Source of the DNA: an uncultured Muribaculaceae bacterium
Lineage (GTDB): Bacteria; Bacteroidota; Bacteroidia; Bacteroidales; Muribaculaceae
Direction: 5' to 3'
DNA length: 64,000 bases
NCBI GenBank assembly: GCA_910578805.1
Contig: CAJTRS010000004.1
Span: 1 to 64,000 of the forward strand
Shown here: one piece after another, positions 35,044-44,510 of the stretch
Layout: each line of letters opens with the position of its first letter
How positions within the stretch are numbered: position 1 is the first letter of the stretch
Translations under genes and position numbers: made by a program
Notes under the pieces: model-generated
The model's database searches: none
Seen by the model: only the letters and a program-made list of their open reading frames with translations
What the model was told of the DNA's origin: nothing

Positions 35044-36359
35044 AAAAATATACATACATATTAAGCCTTTTAACGGCATTCATGTGTACGGTGACGGTCG
35101 CATCGCAGACAAACGCCGACGGTTTCGACTATGAGAATGAGCGCTCTTTGCGGGAAAATCCTGTAATAGAGGGCACTGATGACGAGATCGACATAATGGT
35201 ACCGTCATATATCAATTCAGATGCCAACAGGATTATAATGAACAATGCCGACTGGAGCGGTATCCGGCAGAGATTGCGCGATGCTGACCGTACGCCGTTT
35301 TCCATAGTGCACATTGGTGACAGTCACATACAGGCTGATATCGCTACAGGACAGACACGCGAGTTCCTGCAATATGATCTGGGTAATGCCGGCCGCGGTC
35401 TTGTCATACCGTTTAAGATGAGTGGTACCAATGAACCTTGCGATTATTCGATAACGAGCCGTAAGCCCTGGAGTTCGGTGAAACTGATGGGACAGAATTG
35501 GAAGCGAACGATGGGTTTTACTGGTGCATCTGTTTCGCCCGGAACCGCTATGTCGGAAATCACGGTCTCCACCGACGACAAAGATGACTATAATCCCTTT
35601 TCAGCTCTTACAATCTTTCATAAGGGACAGTTTTTTGTGACCGGTGTGACTGATGCCCGTGGAACGTTGTTGCCGTTTACAGCTACTCCGTCGGAGGACT
35701 ATACCCACATAGAGCTGGTCAATGATGTGACCTCCGTAAATGTCTTGTTTGAATCTGCTGGCGATCTCACTCTGTTCGGTGTGAATCTCTCCGGTAACCG
35801 TCCTGGAGTGTTTTATCACACCATAGGGAATAACGGCGCCACTTATGAGACGTATAATCGCATAGGCAATGTGGGAGAGGGCATTATGCCGCTGAATCCG
35901 TCACTCGTCATAATATCGCTTGGAGCCAATGAGGCTTTCGGACGCTTTAACGAATTCTTGTTCGAGAAAAGTATGGACAAGCTTGTGACAAATATCCGCA
36001 AGGCTAATCCCGGAGCGGAGATTCTGCTTGTCACACCTGCTGAATGCCAGCGTATAAAATACACTACGGTTTCCTCCCGACGTAAAAAGGGCAGAAAGCG
36101 TAGAGCGACACGCCGTGCCGGAAGTTATGCTGTCAATGCCAATATTTTGCCAATCCGTAATGCCATTTTGAATTATGGCAAGGAGCATGATATAGCCGTA
36201 TATGATTGGTATGATGTGGCCGGTGGTGCCGGCTCGTCGTCGAAGTGGACAAGCGACGGATTGCTCGGCAAGGATAGGGTACATCTGACATACAAAGGCT
36301 ATCACCTGCAGGGTTATCTGATTTATCAGGTTATTAAGGACACATTGTATAATAACTGA
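35040..36359 (+). CDS. Exported SGNH/GDSL hydrolase, probable O-acetylation partner (2)
   Basis: A 439-residue protein with a signal peptide (YTYILSLLTAFMCTVTVAS) and complete SGNH blocks: HIGDSHIQAD, ISLGANEAFG, and DRVHLTYKGY. It is a paralogue in layout of the preceding gene but is secreted instead of membrane-anchored. An unusually basic loop (SRRKKGRKRRATRRAGS, about 349-365) lies before the last motif; it may contact an acidic polymer. It begins inside the previous stop codon (ATGA) and is followed by the MBOAT gene after 8 bases. Confidence 0.8.
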   Translation: MKKYTYILSLLTAFMCTVTVASQTNADGFDYENERSLRENPVIEGTDDEIDIMVPSYINSDANRIIMNNADWSGIRQRLRDADRTPFSIVHIGDSHIQADIATGQTREFLQYDLGNAGRGLVIPFKMSGTNEPCDYSITSRKPWSSVKLMGQNWKRTMGFTGASVSPGTAMSEITVSTDDKDDYNPFSALTIFHKGQFFVTGVTDARGTLLPFTATPSEDYTHIELVNDVTSVNVLFESAGDLTLFGVNLSGNRPGVFYHTIGNNGATYETYNRIGNVGEGIMPLNPSLVIISLGANEAFGRFNEFLFEKSMDKLVTNIRKANPGAEILLVTPAECQRIKYTTVSSRRKKGRKRRATRRAGSYAVNANILPIRNAILNYGKEHDIAVYDWYDVAGGAGSSSKWTSDGLLGKDRVHLTYKGYHLQGYLIYQVIKDTLYNN

Positions 36360-36367
36360 ATCAATAT

Positions 36368-37858
36368 ATGGTACCGGCGATCATAGACATAGACAGACTG
36401 CTGGATTTGTTGAAATTTGACCAGTATAATCCGTTGCTGTTCAACACCGGGCTGTTCCTGTGTTTGTTTGCCGGATTTGTACTCATATATCAGTTGCTGC
36501 GCCGATTCCGCAATCTGAAACTGATATTTGTAATACTTTTTTCTCTTTATTTCTATTACAAATCTTCGGCTGAATACTGTTTCATACTGCTCGGTGTGTG
36601 CGTTAGCGACTATCTGCTCGGCATATTGCTCGGGCGGTGTCATCACCGCTGGCAGCGAAGAGGGGTGGTCTGGATCAATGTGCTTGTCAACATAGGCATG
36701 TTGGCCTATTTCAAGTATTTCAATCTGCTTTATGAGACTGTGGCCAATTTCAGTGCCATAGAGTTTGATCCGCTTGACATAGTGTTGCCGGCCGGCATAT
36801 CGTTTTTTACATTCCGTTCCATAAGTTACATCGTTGACATATATCGCGGTCATATAGCTCCGTGCAAGGATTTTTTGGCCTATACTTTTTATCTCACGTT
36901 TTTTCCTCCGCTCCTTGCCGGACCGGTTGTCAGGGCCAAGGATATGTTGCCTCAGGTTCAGGCCGATCCGGTGGTGAGCCGTGCTATGGTAAGCGAAGGC
37001 CTGTTTCTGATTATGTGCGGACTGGTCAAGAAAGTGGTGGTAGCCGATTTTATAAGTGAGAACTTTGTGGACCGTATTTTCGAGAATCCCTCGCTCTACA
37101 GCGGGTTCGAGAATATGATGGGCATGTATGGCTTCTTTATTCAGCTTTACTGCGATTTTTCAGGCTATAGCGATATGGCCATAGGACTTGCACTGCTCCT
37201 CGGTTACAGATTGCTTGACAACTTCCGATCTCCGTTTAAGTCGCAGAATCCCACCGAATTCTGGCACAGATGGCACATATCGCTTTCATCGTGGCTCAAG
37301 GATTATGTGTATATACCCATGGGGGGTAACCGATGTCCGCGTTGGCGCAAGAATCTCAATCTGATGACTACAATGCTTGTAGGCGGATTGTGGCATGGAG
37401 CATCATGGATGTTTCTTGTATGGGGCGGACTTCAGGGATTGTTTCTTGTAGGACACAAAGGCATAAAAAGTGCCGTGTCCGGACGTGACAATTCCGCTCA
37501 GAAAAGTCGGTGGCGCGTGGCGCTTAATATCTTTATCACATTCAACCTCATTGCCGTCAGCATGGTCTTTTTCCGGGCTTCCTCGATGGAAGCCGTAGGC
37601 GATATGTGGCAGCAGGTTACCGGTAACTTTCATCTGTCAGTGGCACCGCAATTTTTCGAAGGATACCTGATGGTGGTTCTCGCCATGGCCGGAGCTTACT
37701 TAATGCACTTCGCCCCATCGTCATGGACGTCACGCCTTAAAAACGCATATGGTGCTTCCCCTCTTTTTATACAAGCTGTAATTCTGACCATCATAATCTT
37801 TATCATAATCCAGACCCGCCAGAGCGACATCATGCCCTTCATCTACTTCCAGTACTAA
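36368..37858 (+). CDS. MBOAT family O-acyltransferase (AlgI/PatA-like)
   Basis: A 496-residue polytopic membrane protein with about ten hydrophobic helices. MBOAT signatures: LPAGISFFTFRSISYIVDIY, FFPPLLAGPVVRA, LYCDFSGYSDMAIGLALLLG, NPTEFWHRWHISLSSWLKDY, and the catalytic histidine in GGLWHGASWMF. These proteins pass acyl (usually acetyl) groups across the inner membrane to periplasmic SGNH partners, here encoded just upstream. The polymer acceptor is unknown. Confidence 0.9.
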   Translation: MVPAIIDIDRLLDLLKFDQYNPLLFNTGLFLCLFAGFVLIYQLLRRFRNLKLIFVILFSLYFYYKSSAEYCFILLGVCVSDYLLGILLGRCHHRWQRRGVVWINVLVNIGMLAYFKYFNLLYETVANFSAIEFDPLDIVLPAGISFFTFRSISYIVDIYRGHIAPCKDFLAYTFYLTFFPPLLAGPVVRAKDMLPQVQADPVVSRAMVSEGLFLIMCGLVKKVVVADFISENFVDRIFENPSLYSGFENMMGMYGFFIQLYCDFSGYSDMAIGLALLLGYRLLDNFRSPFKSQNPTEFWHRWHISLSSWLKDYVYIPMGGNRCPRWRKNLNLMTTMLVGGLWHGASWMFLVWGGLQGLFLVGHKGIKSAVSGRDNSAQKSRWRVALNIFITFNLIAVSMVFFRASSMEAVGDMWQQVTGNFHLSVAPQFFEGYLMVVLAMAGAYLMHFAPSSWTSRLKNAYGASPLFIQAVILTIIIFIIIQTRQSDIMPFIYFQY

Positions 37859-37887
37859 TGTTGTGTTAGGGGAAATTGGCAGGATAA

Positions 37888-38370
37888 TCAAAAAGAAGGT
37901 GTCCAGAGATGTGGAGTGACGGGGGTGGAGTCGGGTATGCTTATGAGGCGTTGGTTGGAGGAACCACGGAACAGGAGGGTGGTGTCGCGCAGTGAATCGA
38001 TATACGGGCCATCGACGAGTACTTCCATGAAGGGGAGCAGTGCGCTCATTTTAGGGTCGGCGGCGACTTCGTCGTAGGTATATCCTGTATAGCACCATAT
38101 GGTTTTTCCGAGTTGTCTTATTTCCTTGGCAAGTTGTATAAGTTCTTCGATCTGCATCATTGGATCACCACCCGAGAATGTCACGTTGAGGTCATTGGCT
38201 TCCACCCGGTGCAGTATCTCTTCGATGCTCATTTCTTCGCCGGCGTTTATGTCCCATGTGTGGCGGTTGTGGCAACCCGGGCAATGATGTGTGCACCCGG
38301 CAAAATAAATAGAGGTCCGGAACCCCGGACCATCTACTGTGGTACCATCTATAATTTTGATTACGCGCAT
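37888..38370 (-). CDS. nrdG: Anaerobic ribonucleotide reductase activating enzyme
   Basis: A 160-residue radical-SAM activase that installs the glycyl radical in NrdD. The cluster motif CTHHCPGC uses C26, C30 and C33; VTFSGGDPM follows near 78. It lies 16 bases after nrdD. It ends 29 bases from the convergent MBOAT gene with no clear terminator. Confidence 0.94.
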   Translation of the reverse strand: MRVIKIIDGTTVDGPGFRTSIYFAGCTHHCPGCHNRHTWDINAGEEMSIEEILHRVEANDLNVTFSGGDPMMQIEELIQLAKEIRQLGKTIWCYTGYTYDEVAADPKMSALLPFMEVLVDGPYIDSLRDTTLLFRGSSNQRLISIPDSTPVTPHLWTPSF

Positions 38371-38386
38371 AGCGGTATGAGTAAGT

Positions 38387-40594
38387 TTATTTGTGGACTA
38401 CGCGATCATTGAGCTCGGCGAGCTTGGCATTGTTCCACCGGTCGGTGGTGCCAACGAGGTATCCGGTTATGCGCTGTAGTTTGTCGATGTTGGAGCTTCC
38501 GCATTTGGGACATATCTCCAGTGAATCGGCCGCGTCCTCATATCCGCAGTCCATACAGCGGTTACGGTTGTGGTTTACTGAACAGTAGCCCATATTGTTC
38601 TTGTCCATCAGATCGACAATGTCGGCTATGGCCTGTGGATTGTGGGTGGCGTCACCGTCAATTTCCACATAAAATATGTGGCCGCCTCCGGTAAGTTCGT
38701 GGTATGGGGCTTCGACTTTGGCCTTGTGGGTAGGGGAGCACCGGTAATATACGGGCACATGGTTGGAGTTGGTGTAGTAGATTTTATCGGTGACGCCTGG
38801 GATTACGCCAAAACTCTTACGATCCTTGGAGGTGAACTTGCCCGACAGACCTTCGGCCGGAGTGGCGAGCACCGAAAAGTTGTGACCGTAGCGCTCCGAA
38901 AATTCGTTGACGCGGCTACGCATGTATGATACGATTTTCAATCCCAATGCCTGCGATTCATCACTCTCGCCGTGATGTTTGCCGGTCAGGGCCACCAGAC
39001 ATTCTGCCAGTCCTATAAACCCTATGCCGAGAGTGCCTTGATTGATCACGCTTTCTATGGTCTGGTTAGGCTTGAGTATGTCGCTGCCGTTCCACAGTTT
39101 TGACATTAGCAGTGGGAACTGTTTGGCCAATGCGGTTTTCTGGAACTCGTAACGGTCACACAGCTGTCTGGCCGTTATTTCGAGCATTTCATCTAACTTG
39201 GTGAAGAACCGGCGTATGCGTTCGTCATGATCTTTTATGACCATACACTCTATGGCTATTCTGACTATGTTGATGGTGGAGAAGCTCAGGTTGCCTCGTC
39301 CGATAGAGGTCTTTTCACCATAGCGGTTTTCGAACACACGTGTGCGGCACCCCATTGTTGCCACTTCATATTTATATCTTTCCGGATCGTCGGCGCGCCA
39401 TTTCTCATGCTGGTTGTAAGTGGCGTCAAGATTGACGAAGTTGGGGAAAAAACGTCGGGCAGTGACTTTACATGCGTATTTGTAAAGGTCGTAGTTGCGG
39501 TCTTCCGGCAGGTAACTCACACCGCGTTTCTTTTTCCATATCTGTATGGGAAATATTGCGGTGGCACCGTTGCCCACACCTTCGTAGGTGGATTTAAGCA
39601 GTTCGCGTATCACACATCTGCCTTCGGCAGATGTGTCGGTACCGTAATTGATTGAACTGAACACAACCTGGTTGCCGCCACGGGAATGAATGGTGTTCAT
39701 GTTGTGTATAAAAGCCTCCATGGCCTGATGCACACGGTTTACGGTCTGGTTCATTGCGTGCTGTATCATGCGCTCACGGCCGGTAAGTCCGTCAAGCGGA
39801 CGCTTGATGTAGTCATCAAGTTCTTTGGTGTAATAATCCGAATAATCTTCACCCGAGACTTCCTCCATGTTTTTAAGCTCTTCCACAAATGATGACCTTA
39901 CAAATGGAGCCAGATAGAAATCAAAAGCCGGAATGGCCTGTCCGCCGTGCATTTCGTTCTGGGCTGTTTCAAGCGATATGCAACTTATTATGCTTGCAGT
40001 CTCGATTCGTTTTGCCGGCCGCGATTCGCCGTGGCCTGCAGTAAATCCGTGTTGCAATATGCGGTCGAGCGGGTGCTGCACACATGTAAGACTTTTGGTG
40101 GGATAATAGTCTTTGTCATGAATGTGCAGATAGCCGTTGCGCACTGCTTCGTGCGCCTCTTGCGAGAGCAGGTAGTCGTCAACAAACGGTTTGGTGGTCT
40201 CGCTGGCGAATTTCATCATCATTCCGGCCGGCGAGTCAGTGTTCATATTAGCGTTCTCCCGGGTTATATCATTGTTCTTGGCTTCGATTATTTCCAGAAA
40301 CATATCGCGGGTCTTGGCTCGACGGGCTATGCTCCGCTGGTCGCGGTAGGCTATGTAGCGTTTGGCCACCTCTTTACGGGGGCTGTTCATCAGTTCCACC
40401 TCAACACGGTCCTGGATATCCTCTACAGTCATGCGCTCCTCACCGGTTATACCTATGCGGTCGGCTATCTTCTGGATCAAAGCTTCGTCTTCGCCCATTT
40501 CCGTCTGGAGCATGGCTTTGCGTATAGCGGCTTTGATTTTTTCTTCGTTGTAGCCGACTATGCGGCCATCGCGTTTAATGACGGTATGTATCAT
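38387..40594 (-). CDS. nrdD: Anaerobic ribonucleoside-triphosphate reductase
   Basis: A 735-residue class III enzyme making dNTPs without oxygen. An N-terminal ATP-cone (VIKRDGRIVGYNEEKIKAAI, about 4-95) senses ATP/dATP; the 10-stranded barrel is followed by a zinc site (CMDCGY ... CPKCG) and the glycyl radical loop RITGYLVG with G711. Its partner nrdG follows. Control is likely by oxygen or dNTP level; the upstream region carries a palindrome and direct repeats. Confidence 0.96.
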   Translation of the reverse strand: MIHTVIKRDGRIVGYNEEKIKAAIRKAMLQTEMGEDEALIQKIADRIGITGEERMTVEDIQDRVEVELMNSPRKEVAKRYIAYRDQRSIARRAKTRDMFLEIIEAKNNDITRENANMNTDSPAGMMMKFASETTKPFVDDYLLSQEAHEAVRNGYLHIHDKDYYPTKSLTCVQHPLDRILQHGFTAGHGESRPAKRIETASIISCISLETAQNEMHGGQAIPAFDFYLAPFVRSSFVEELKNMEEVSGEDYSDYYTKELDDYIKRPLDGLTGRERMIQHAMNQTVNRVHQAMEAFIHNMNTIHSRGGNQVVFSSINYGTDTSAEGRCVIRELLKSTYEGVGNGATAIFPIQIWKKKRGVSYLPEDRNYDLYKYACKVTARRFFPNFVNLDATYNQHEKWRADDPERYKYEVATMGCRTRVFENRYGEKTSIGRGNLSFSTINIVRIAIECMVIKDHDERIRRFFTKLDEMLEITARQLCDRYEFQKTALAKQFPLLMSKLWNGSDILKPNQTIESVINQGTLGIGFIGLAECLVALTGKHHGESDESQALGLKIVSYMRSRVNEFSERYGHNFSVLATPAEGLSGKFTSKDRKSFGVIPGVTDKIYYTNSNHVPVYYRCSPTHKAKVEAPYHELTGGGHIFYVEIDGDATHNPQAIADIVDLMDKNNMGYCSVNHNRNRCMDCGYEDAADSLEICPKCGSSNIDKLQRITGYLVGTTDRWNNAKLAELNDRVVHK

Positions 40595-40643
40595 GGTGTG
40601 TGATGGAAAATGTTGGGGATTGATGAATGTTGTCTTATGTCGG

Positions 40644-40651
40644 CAAAGCTA
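40644..40651 (-). promoter_or_regulatory. Predicted nrdDG promoter (-7 box)
   Basis: The minus strand reads TAGCTTTG (TAnnTTTG), giving a leader of about 43 bases to the nrdD ATG. Confidence 0.55.
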
Positions 40652-40672
40652 CGAATAAATTATTAAAACAGC

Positions 40673-40687
40673 TATCTTTTTAAGATA
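40673..40687. promoter_or_regulatory. Palindrome upstream of nrdD, possible operator
   Basis: TATCTT-TTT-AAGATA lies 22 bases upstream of the nrdD -7 box, where an activator or repressor would contact the promoter. AT-rich sequence makes chance palindromes common, so support is modest. Confidence 0.35.
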
Positions 40688-40706
40688 AAAAAATATATGA
40701 AATATA

Positions 40707-40722
40707 TATTTTGGAAAACTTT
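40707..40722 (+). repeat. 16-bp direct repeat, copy 1
   Basis: TATTTTGGAAAACTTT, identical to 40773-40788, start-to-start 66 bases. Possibly paired binding sites for a regulator of nrdDG or menDBCE. Confidence 0.6.
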
Positions 40723-40772
40723 TCGCTATGTCTTTTTTGCATAATGCGTTGTATATTAGTGTTTATATGTTT

Positions 40773-40788
40773 TATTTTGGAAAACTTT
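40773..40788 (+). repeat. 16-bp direct repeat, copy 2
   Basis: Perfect second copy of the 40707-40722 element; it is followed by G where copy 1 has T. Confidence 0.6.
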
Positions 40789-40895
40789 GTGGTCAATGAT
40801 GTTGTGGTAGTTTGTTTAATTTTGTGATTTGCGGTCTTTTGCTCTGTCCCTGTGGGTATTATTAAATATAAGGTGTTCGATTCAATAAAAATCAT

Positions 40896-40903
40896 TAATT
40901 TTG
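40896..40903 (+). promoter_or_regulatory. Predicted menDBCE promoter (-7 box)
   Basis: TAATTTTG (TAnnTTTG), only 20 bases before the menD ATG, implying a leader of roughly a dozen bases. Confidence 0.5.
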
Positions 40904-40922
40904 TAGTACAAAAAAATGCTTT

Positions 40923-42605
40923 ATGCTCGACACTTCAAATCATACAGCCCGCACTTTGGTGGCATTGATGGAAGCCCATGGGGTGAAAAATGCCGTGGTA
41001 TCCCCCGGCTCACGCAATGCCCCGCTTTTAGTGGCTGTTTCCAGGAGTGAGACAATACATACGGAGGTGGTTATCGACGAGCGTTCGGCTGCATTCGTGG
41101 CGCTCGGTATCGCCGTGGCTTCTTCAGAACCGGTGGCGCTGATATGCACCTCCGGAACTGCCATGCTCAATTATGCTCCTGCCGTGGCCGAGGCCTACTA
41201 CAGGCGTGTGCCTCTGGTGGTGGTTACAGCCGACAGACCGGTGGAATGGATTGATCAGGACGATTCTCAGACCATACGGCAGCCTGATGCTTTATCAAAT
41301 TATGTAAAGCGCTCTTATAATATTCCGGCTATAGATGTTAAGCAATACAGATGGTATGCCAACCGCATAATCAACGATGCCATGCTGTGTGCCGTGTCAG
41401 GCCGTCCGGCTCCAGTACATATCAATGTGCAGATCGCAGAGCCTATAGGCGGCCTGGTTGAATTACAGCCCGAAAGCCCGCGTAAGATATCGATATTGAA
41501 TCCGCGTATGGACCTTACGGTTGCAGAGGCCCGAAGCATAGGGCGGTCGTTGTCCTCGCCGTGTCGTGTGATGGTAGTGGCCGGATTCATGCCACCTGAC
41601 AAAGCGTTGAATCAGGCGTTGTGCCGTCTGGCCCGTCTGCCTAACTTTGTGGTGCTTACAGAAACCATAGCCAATCTTCATGGACGTGACTTCATCTCGG
41701 CCATAGATGCAGTGCTTGCCGTAATGCCTGAAGATTGTGACATATATGTGCCCGATGTTGTGATCACAGTGGGGGGGGCATTGGTATCGAGGCATATAAA
41801 GAGATTCCTGCGCAGCCATTCTTCGATCAAACACTGGCATGTGGGCGCTATGGATATTACCATTGACTGTTTCCGGTCGCTTACGGAGCGCATAGAAATG
41901 CGTCCGGAAGTGTTTTTCCGGCAACTGGCATCGGCAATGCAGCCCTATACGACATCTTGTGATTATGCCGATTTATGGCACCGACTTCGGGATAAGGCGC
42001 AATCTGTCCACAGCAGTTATATATCACGTGCTCCATGGAGTGATCTGAAAGCGTTTGCCACGTTTGTACCCTTGATTCCGCGTAGGTGGAATGTGCATTT
42101 TTCCAATGGAACATCTATAAGGTATGCGCAGTTGCTCGGTGACCATGATTATCACAGGTGTGACTGTAATCGCGGAGTGAGCGGAATCGACGGCTGTACA
42201 TCTACAGCCATAGGTGCTTCCATGGTCTATAAAACAGATGTAACACTCCTTGTGACCGGAGATATGAGTGCCCAGTACGATATTGGTGCGTTGGCATGTC
42301 GCGGTATCACGCCGCGATTCAAGATGATTGTGATGCGTAACGGAGGCGGTGGAATATTCCGGTTTGTGGAATCGACACGTTCCCTTGATATACTCGAAGA
42401 CTATTTCTGCGTGCCATCGGCGTTGCCGCTCAGGGAGCTCGCCCAAGGCTACGGATTTGCATATTTCGAGGCTTCCGGCGAATCGGAGCTGCGCAGTGCG
42501 TTTGCTGATTTTGCCGCTGAAAAATCCTGTCCCGCTATAATGGCCATCGATACTCCGGCCGATGTGTCGGCACAGATACTCCGAGGATATTTTGATATAA
42601 AGTAA
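40923..42605 (+). CDS. menD: SEPHCHC synthase (menaquinone pathway)
   Basis: A 560-residue ThDP enzyme joining isochorismate and 2-oxoglutarate. N-terminal VVSPGSRNAPLLVA and VVIDERSAAFVALGIA carry the ThDP-activating glutamate; the central FAD-like domain is degenerate, and the C-terminal ThDP motif LVTGDMSAQYDIGAL ... NGGGGIF binds the cofactor with Mg. It leads the second half of the men operon; menB follows after 13 bases. Confidence 0.94.
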   Translation: MLDTSNHTARTLVALMEAHGVKNAVVSPGSRNAPLLVAVSRSETIHTEVVIDERSAAFVALGIAVASSEPVALICTSGTAMLNYAPAVAEAYYRRVPLVVVTADRPVEWIDQDDSQTIRQPDALSNYVKRSYNIPAIDVKQYRWYANRIINDAMLCAVSGRPAPVHINVQIAEPIGGLVELQPESPRKISILNPRMDLTVAEARSIGRSLSSPCRVMVVAGFMPPDKALNQALCRLARLPNFVVLTETIANLHGRDFISAIDAVLAVMPEDCDIYVPDVVITVGGALVSRHIKRFLRSHSSIKHWHVGAMDITIDCFRSLTERIEMRPEVFFRQLASAMQPYTTSCDYADLWHRLRDKAQSVHSSYISRAPWSDLKAFATFVPLIPRRWNVHFSNGTSIRYAQLLGDHDYHRCDCNRGVSGIDGCTSTAIGASMVYKTDVTLLVTGDMSAQYDIGALACRGITPRFKMIVMRNGGGGIFRFVESTRSLDILEDYFCVPSALPLRELAQGYGFAYFEASGESELRSAFADFAAEKSCPAIMAIDTPADVSAQILRGYFDIK

Positions 42606-42618
42606 AGAACATTAATAT

Positions 42619-43437
42619 ATGAGAACCTGGACTAAGATTAAGGATTACGAGGACATACTTTTCGAGCAGTGCGGCAAGGTGGCGAAGATCACCATTAACC
42701 GCCCTCAGGTGTATAATGCATTTCGTCCGCAGACCAATGTGGAGATGCTTGATGCCATGGCTTATTGCCGCGAAGCCAATGATATAGGAGTGATTATTCT
42801 TACTGGAACCGGCGACAAGGCTTTCTGTTCCGGCGGTGATCAGAAAGTAAAGGGGGTAGGCGGATACATTGATGCCAACGGTGTGCCTCGGCTTAATGTG
42901 CTTGACCTCCACAAAGCAATACGCTCCATACCTAAGCCTGTGATAGCAATGGTCAACGGTTATGCTATTGGTGGGGGCCATGTGCTTCATGTGGTCTGTG
43001 ATCTTACAATAGCGTCGGAAAATGCACGTTTCGGTCAGACAGGTCCCAAGGTCGGCAGTTTCGATGCTGGATTCGGATCGTCATATCTGGCTCGATGCGT
43101 GGGTCAGAAGAAAGCTCGTGAAATCTGGTTTCTTTGCCGGCAATATACTGCCCGTGAGGCCGAACAGATGGGTATGGTCAACAAGGTGGTTCCCTTTGAC
43201 AGGCTTGAAGATGAAACCATGGAGTGGTGCGATACAATATTGATGCGCAGTCCTATGGCCATACGCATGATCAAGCGTGCTCTGAATGCCGAACTCGACG
43301 GTCAGCGCGGGCTGATGGAATTTGCAGGTGATGCGACCCTTATGTATTATCTTATGGAGGAAGCTCAAGAGGGTAAGAACGCTTTTCTGGAAAAACGCGA
43401 TCCCGATTTTGATAAATTCCCGAAATTTCCCGGTTGA
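42619..43437 (+). CDS. menB: 1,4-dihydroxy-2-naphthoyl-CoA synthase
   Basis: A 272-residue crotonase-fold enzyme closing the second ring of the naphthoquinone. Typical MenB sequence: [51 protein letters not shown], and [20 protein letters not shown]. It lies between menD and menC. Confidence 0.95.
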   Translation: MRTWTKIKDYEDILFEQCGKVAKITINRPQVYNAFRPQTNVEMLDAMAYCREANDIGVIILTGTGDKAFCSGGDQKVKGVGGYIDANGVPRLNVLDLHKAIRSIPKPVIAMVNGYAIGGGHVLHVVCDLTIASENARFGQTGPKVGSFDAGFGSSYLARCVGQKKAREIWFLCRQYTAREAEQMGMVNKVVPFDRLEDETMEWCDTILMRSPMAIRMIKRALNAELDGQRGLMEFAGDATLMYYLMEEAQEGKNAFLEKRDPDFDKFPKFPG

Positions 43438-43457
43438 TTCATTAGTTTATAACCTAT

Positions 43458-44510
43458 ATGCTGCGAGCAGCTTTCTGCCGATACGATCTTAAGTTCATAA
43501 CTCCGGCCATAACCTCGAGGTCGGTGATGAATGACAAACTTACATATTTCATAAAGATTTGGGACGATGATACCCCCGGCATCGAAGGTATAGGGGAGTG
43601 CGCTCTGTTCAAAGGTCTGAGTTGTGACGATCTTCCCGATTATGAGGAGCGTCTGGGGAGGGTATGTAAAAATATATCGACTTTAAATACAGAAGACCTG
43701 GAGGACTATCCGTCGATACGGTTCGGTGTGGAGACAGCCTTGGCCGATCTGCATAGTGGCGGAAAGATGCGGCCGTTTCCATCACCGTGGAGCGAAGGCC
43801 AGGCAGAGTTGCCTATCAACGGACTTGTGTGGATGGGCACTGCCGAAGAGATGAATCACAGGGTCGATGAAAAGTTGGCCAAAGGATTCCGGTGTGTCAA
43901 GATCAAGATCGGAGGAATAGATTTCGACAGGGAGCTGGCGATACTTGAACGTATCCGACGGTCATATCCTCCCGCGAAACTTGAGATAAGGCTTGATGCC
44001 AACGGCGCATTTTCAGCGGAAAATGTCATGACAAAGCTTGATCGCCTTTCGTTACTTGACATACATTCGCTGGAGCAACCTGTAAAACCGGGTCAGGCTG
44101 ATCTGATGAGGGAGATATGTGCCGCATCTCCTATACCGATAGCTCTTGACGAGGAACTGATAGGAGTGTCGGGCATGGATAACAAGATCGATCTGTTATC
44201 CAAGGAAAAACCTGCTTATATAATATTGAAGCCATCGTTGTGCGGAGGATTCTCCGGTGCGTGTCAATGGATCGATGCCGCAAAATCATTGGGAATCGGT
44301 TGGTGGGTTACATCGGCTCTCGAATCCAACATAGGTCTAAATGCCATAGCTCAGTGGACTTCCACACTCGGAGTTACCATGCCGCAAGGTCTTGGTACGG
44401 GAGCACTGTATGAAAACAATGTCGATTCTCCTCTGCGTCAGGTGCGTGATGTGATCTTATATGATCCTGTCATAAAATGGAACATACCACGGCTTTCATG
44501 GATACTTTAA
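43458..44510 (+). CDS. menC: o-Succinylbenzoate synthase
   Basis: A 350-residue enolase-superfamily enzyme dehydrating SHCHC to o-succinylbenzoate. The catalytic Lys region KGFRCVKIKIGG, metal ligands in EIRLDANGAF, LEQPV and IALDEEL, and the second-side Lys in YIILKPSLCGG are visible. It overlaps the menE start. MenH, which makes its substrate, is not seen nearby. Confidence 0.9.
   Translation: MLRAAFCRYDLKFITPAITSRSVMNDKLTYFIKIWDDDTPGIEGIGECALFKGLSCDDLPDYEERLGRVCKNISTLNTEDLEDYPSIRFGVETALADLHSGGKMRPFPSPWSEGQAELPINGLVWMGTAEEMNHRVDEKLAKGFRCVKIKIGGIDFDRELAILERIRRSYPPAKLEIRLDANGAFSAENVMTKLDRLSLLDIHSLEQPVKPGQADLMREICAASPIPIALDEELIGVSGMDNKIDLLSKEKPAYIILKPSLCGGFSGACQWIDAAKSLGIGWWVTSALESNIGLNAIAQWTSTLGVTMPQGLGTGALYENNVDSPLRQVRDVILYDPVIKWNIPRLSWIL

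Larger units (their letters stand above)
40595..40922. other. Gene-free AT-rich regulatory region between nrdD and menD
   Basis: This 328-base divergent intergenic region is the largest gap in the window. It holds a -7 box for each flanking gene, a 6-bp-arm palindrome (40673-40687) and a perfect 16-bp direct repeat (40707-40722 and 40773-40788). A short open frame on the minus strand has no coding character. No tRNA-like or riboswitch-like fold is apparent to me. Confidence 0.7.

Noticed and set aside
33646..40594. SGNH/MBOAT plus nrdGD region as a mobile element
   Set aside because: No integrase, transposase, terminal repeats, tRNA or composition break is visible at the edges.
40680..40895. 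A 71-codon minus-strand frame in the nrdD-menD gap
   Set aside because: AT-rich composition, no family features, and the repeated KFSKI simply reflects the 16-bp direct repeat.
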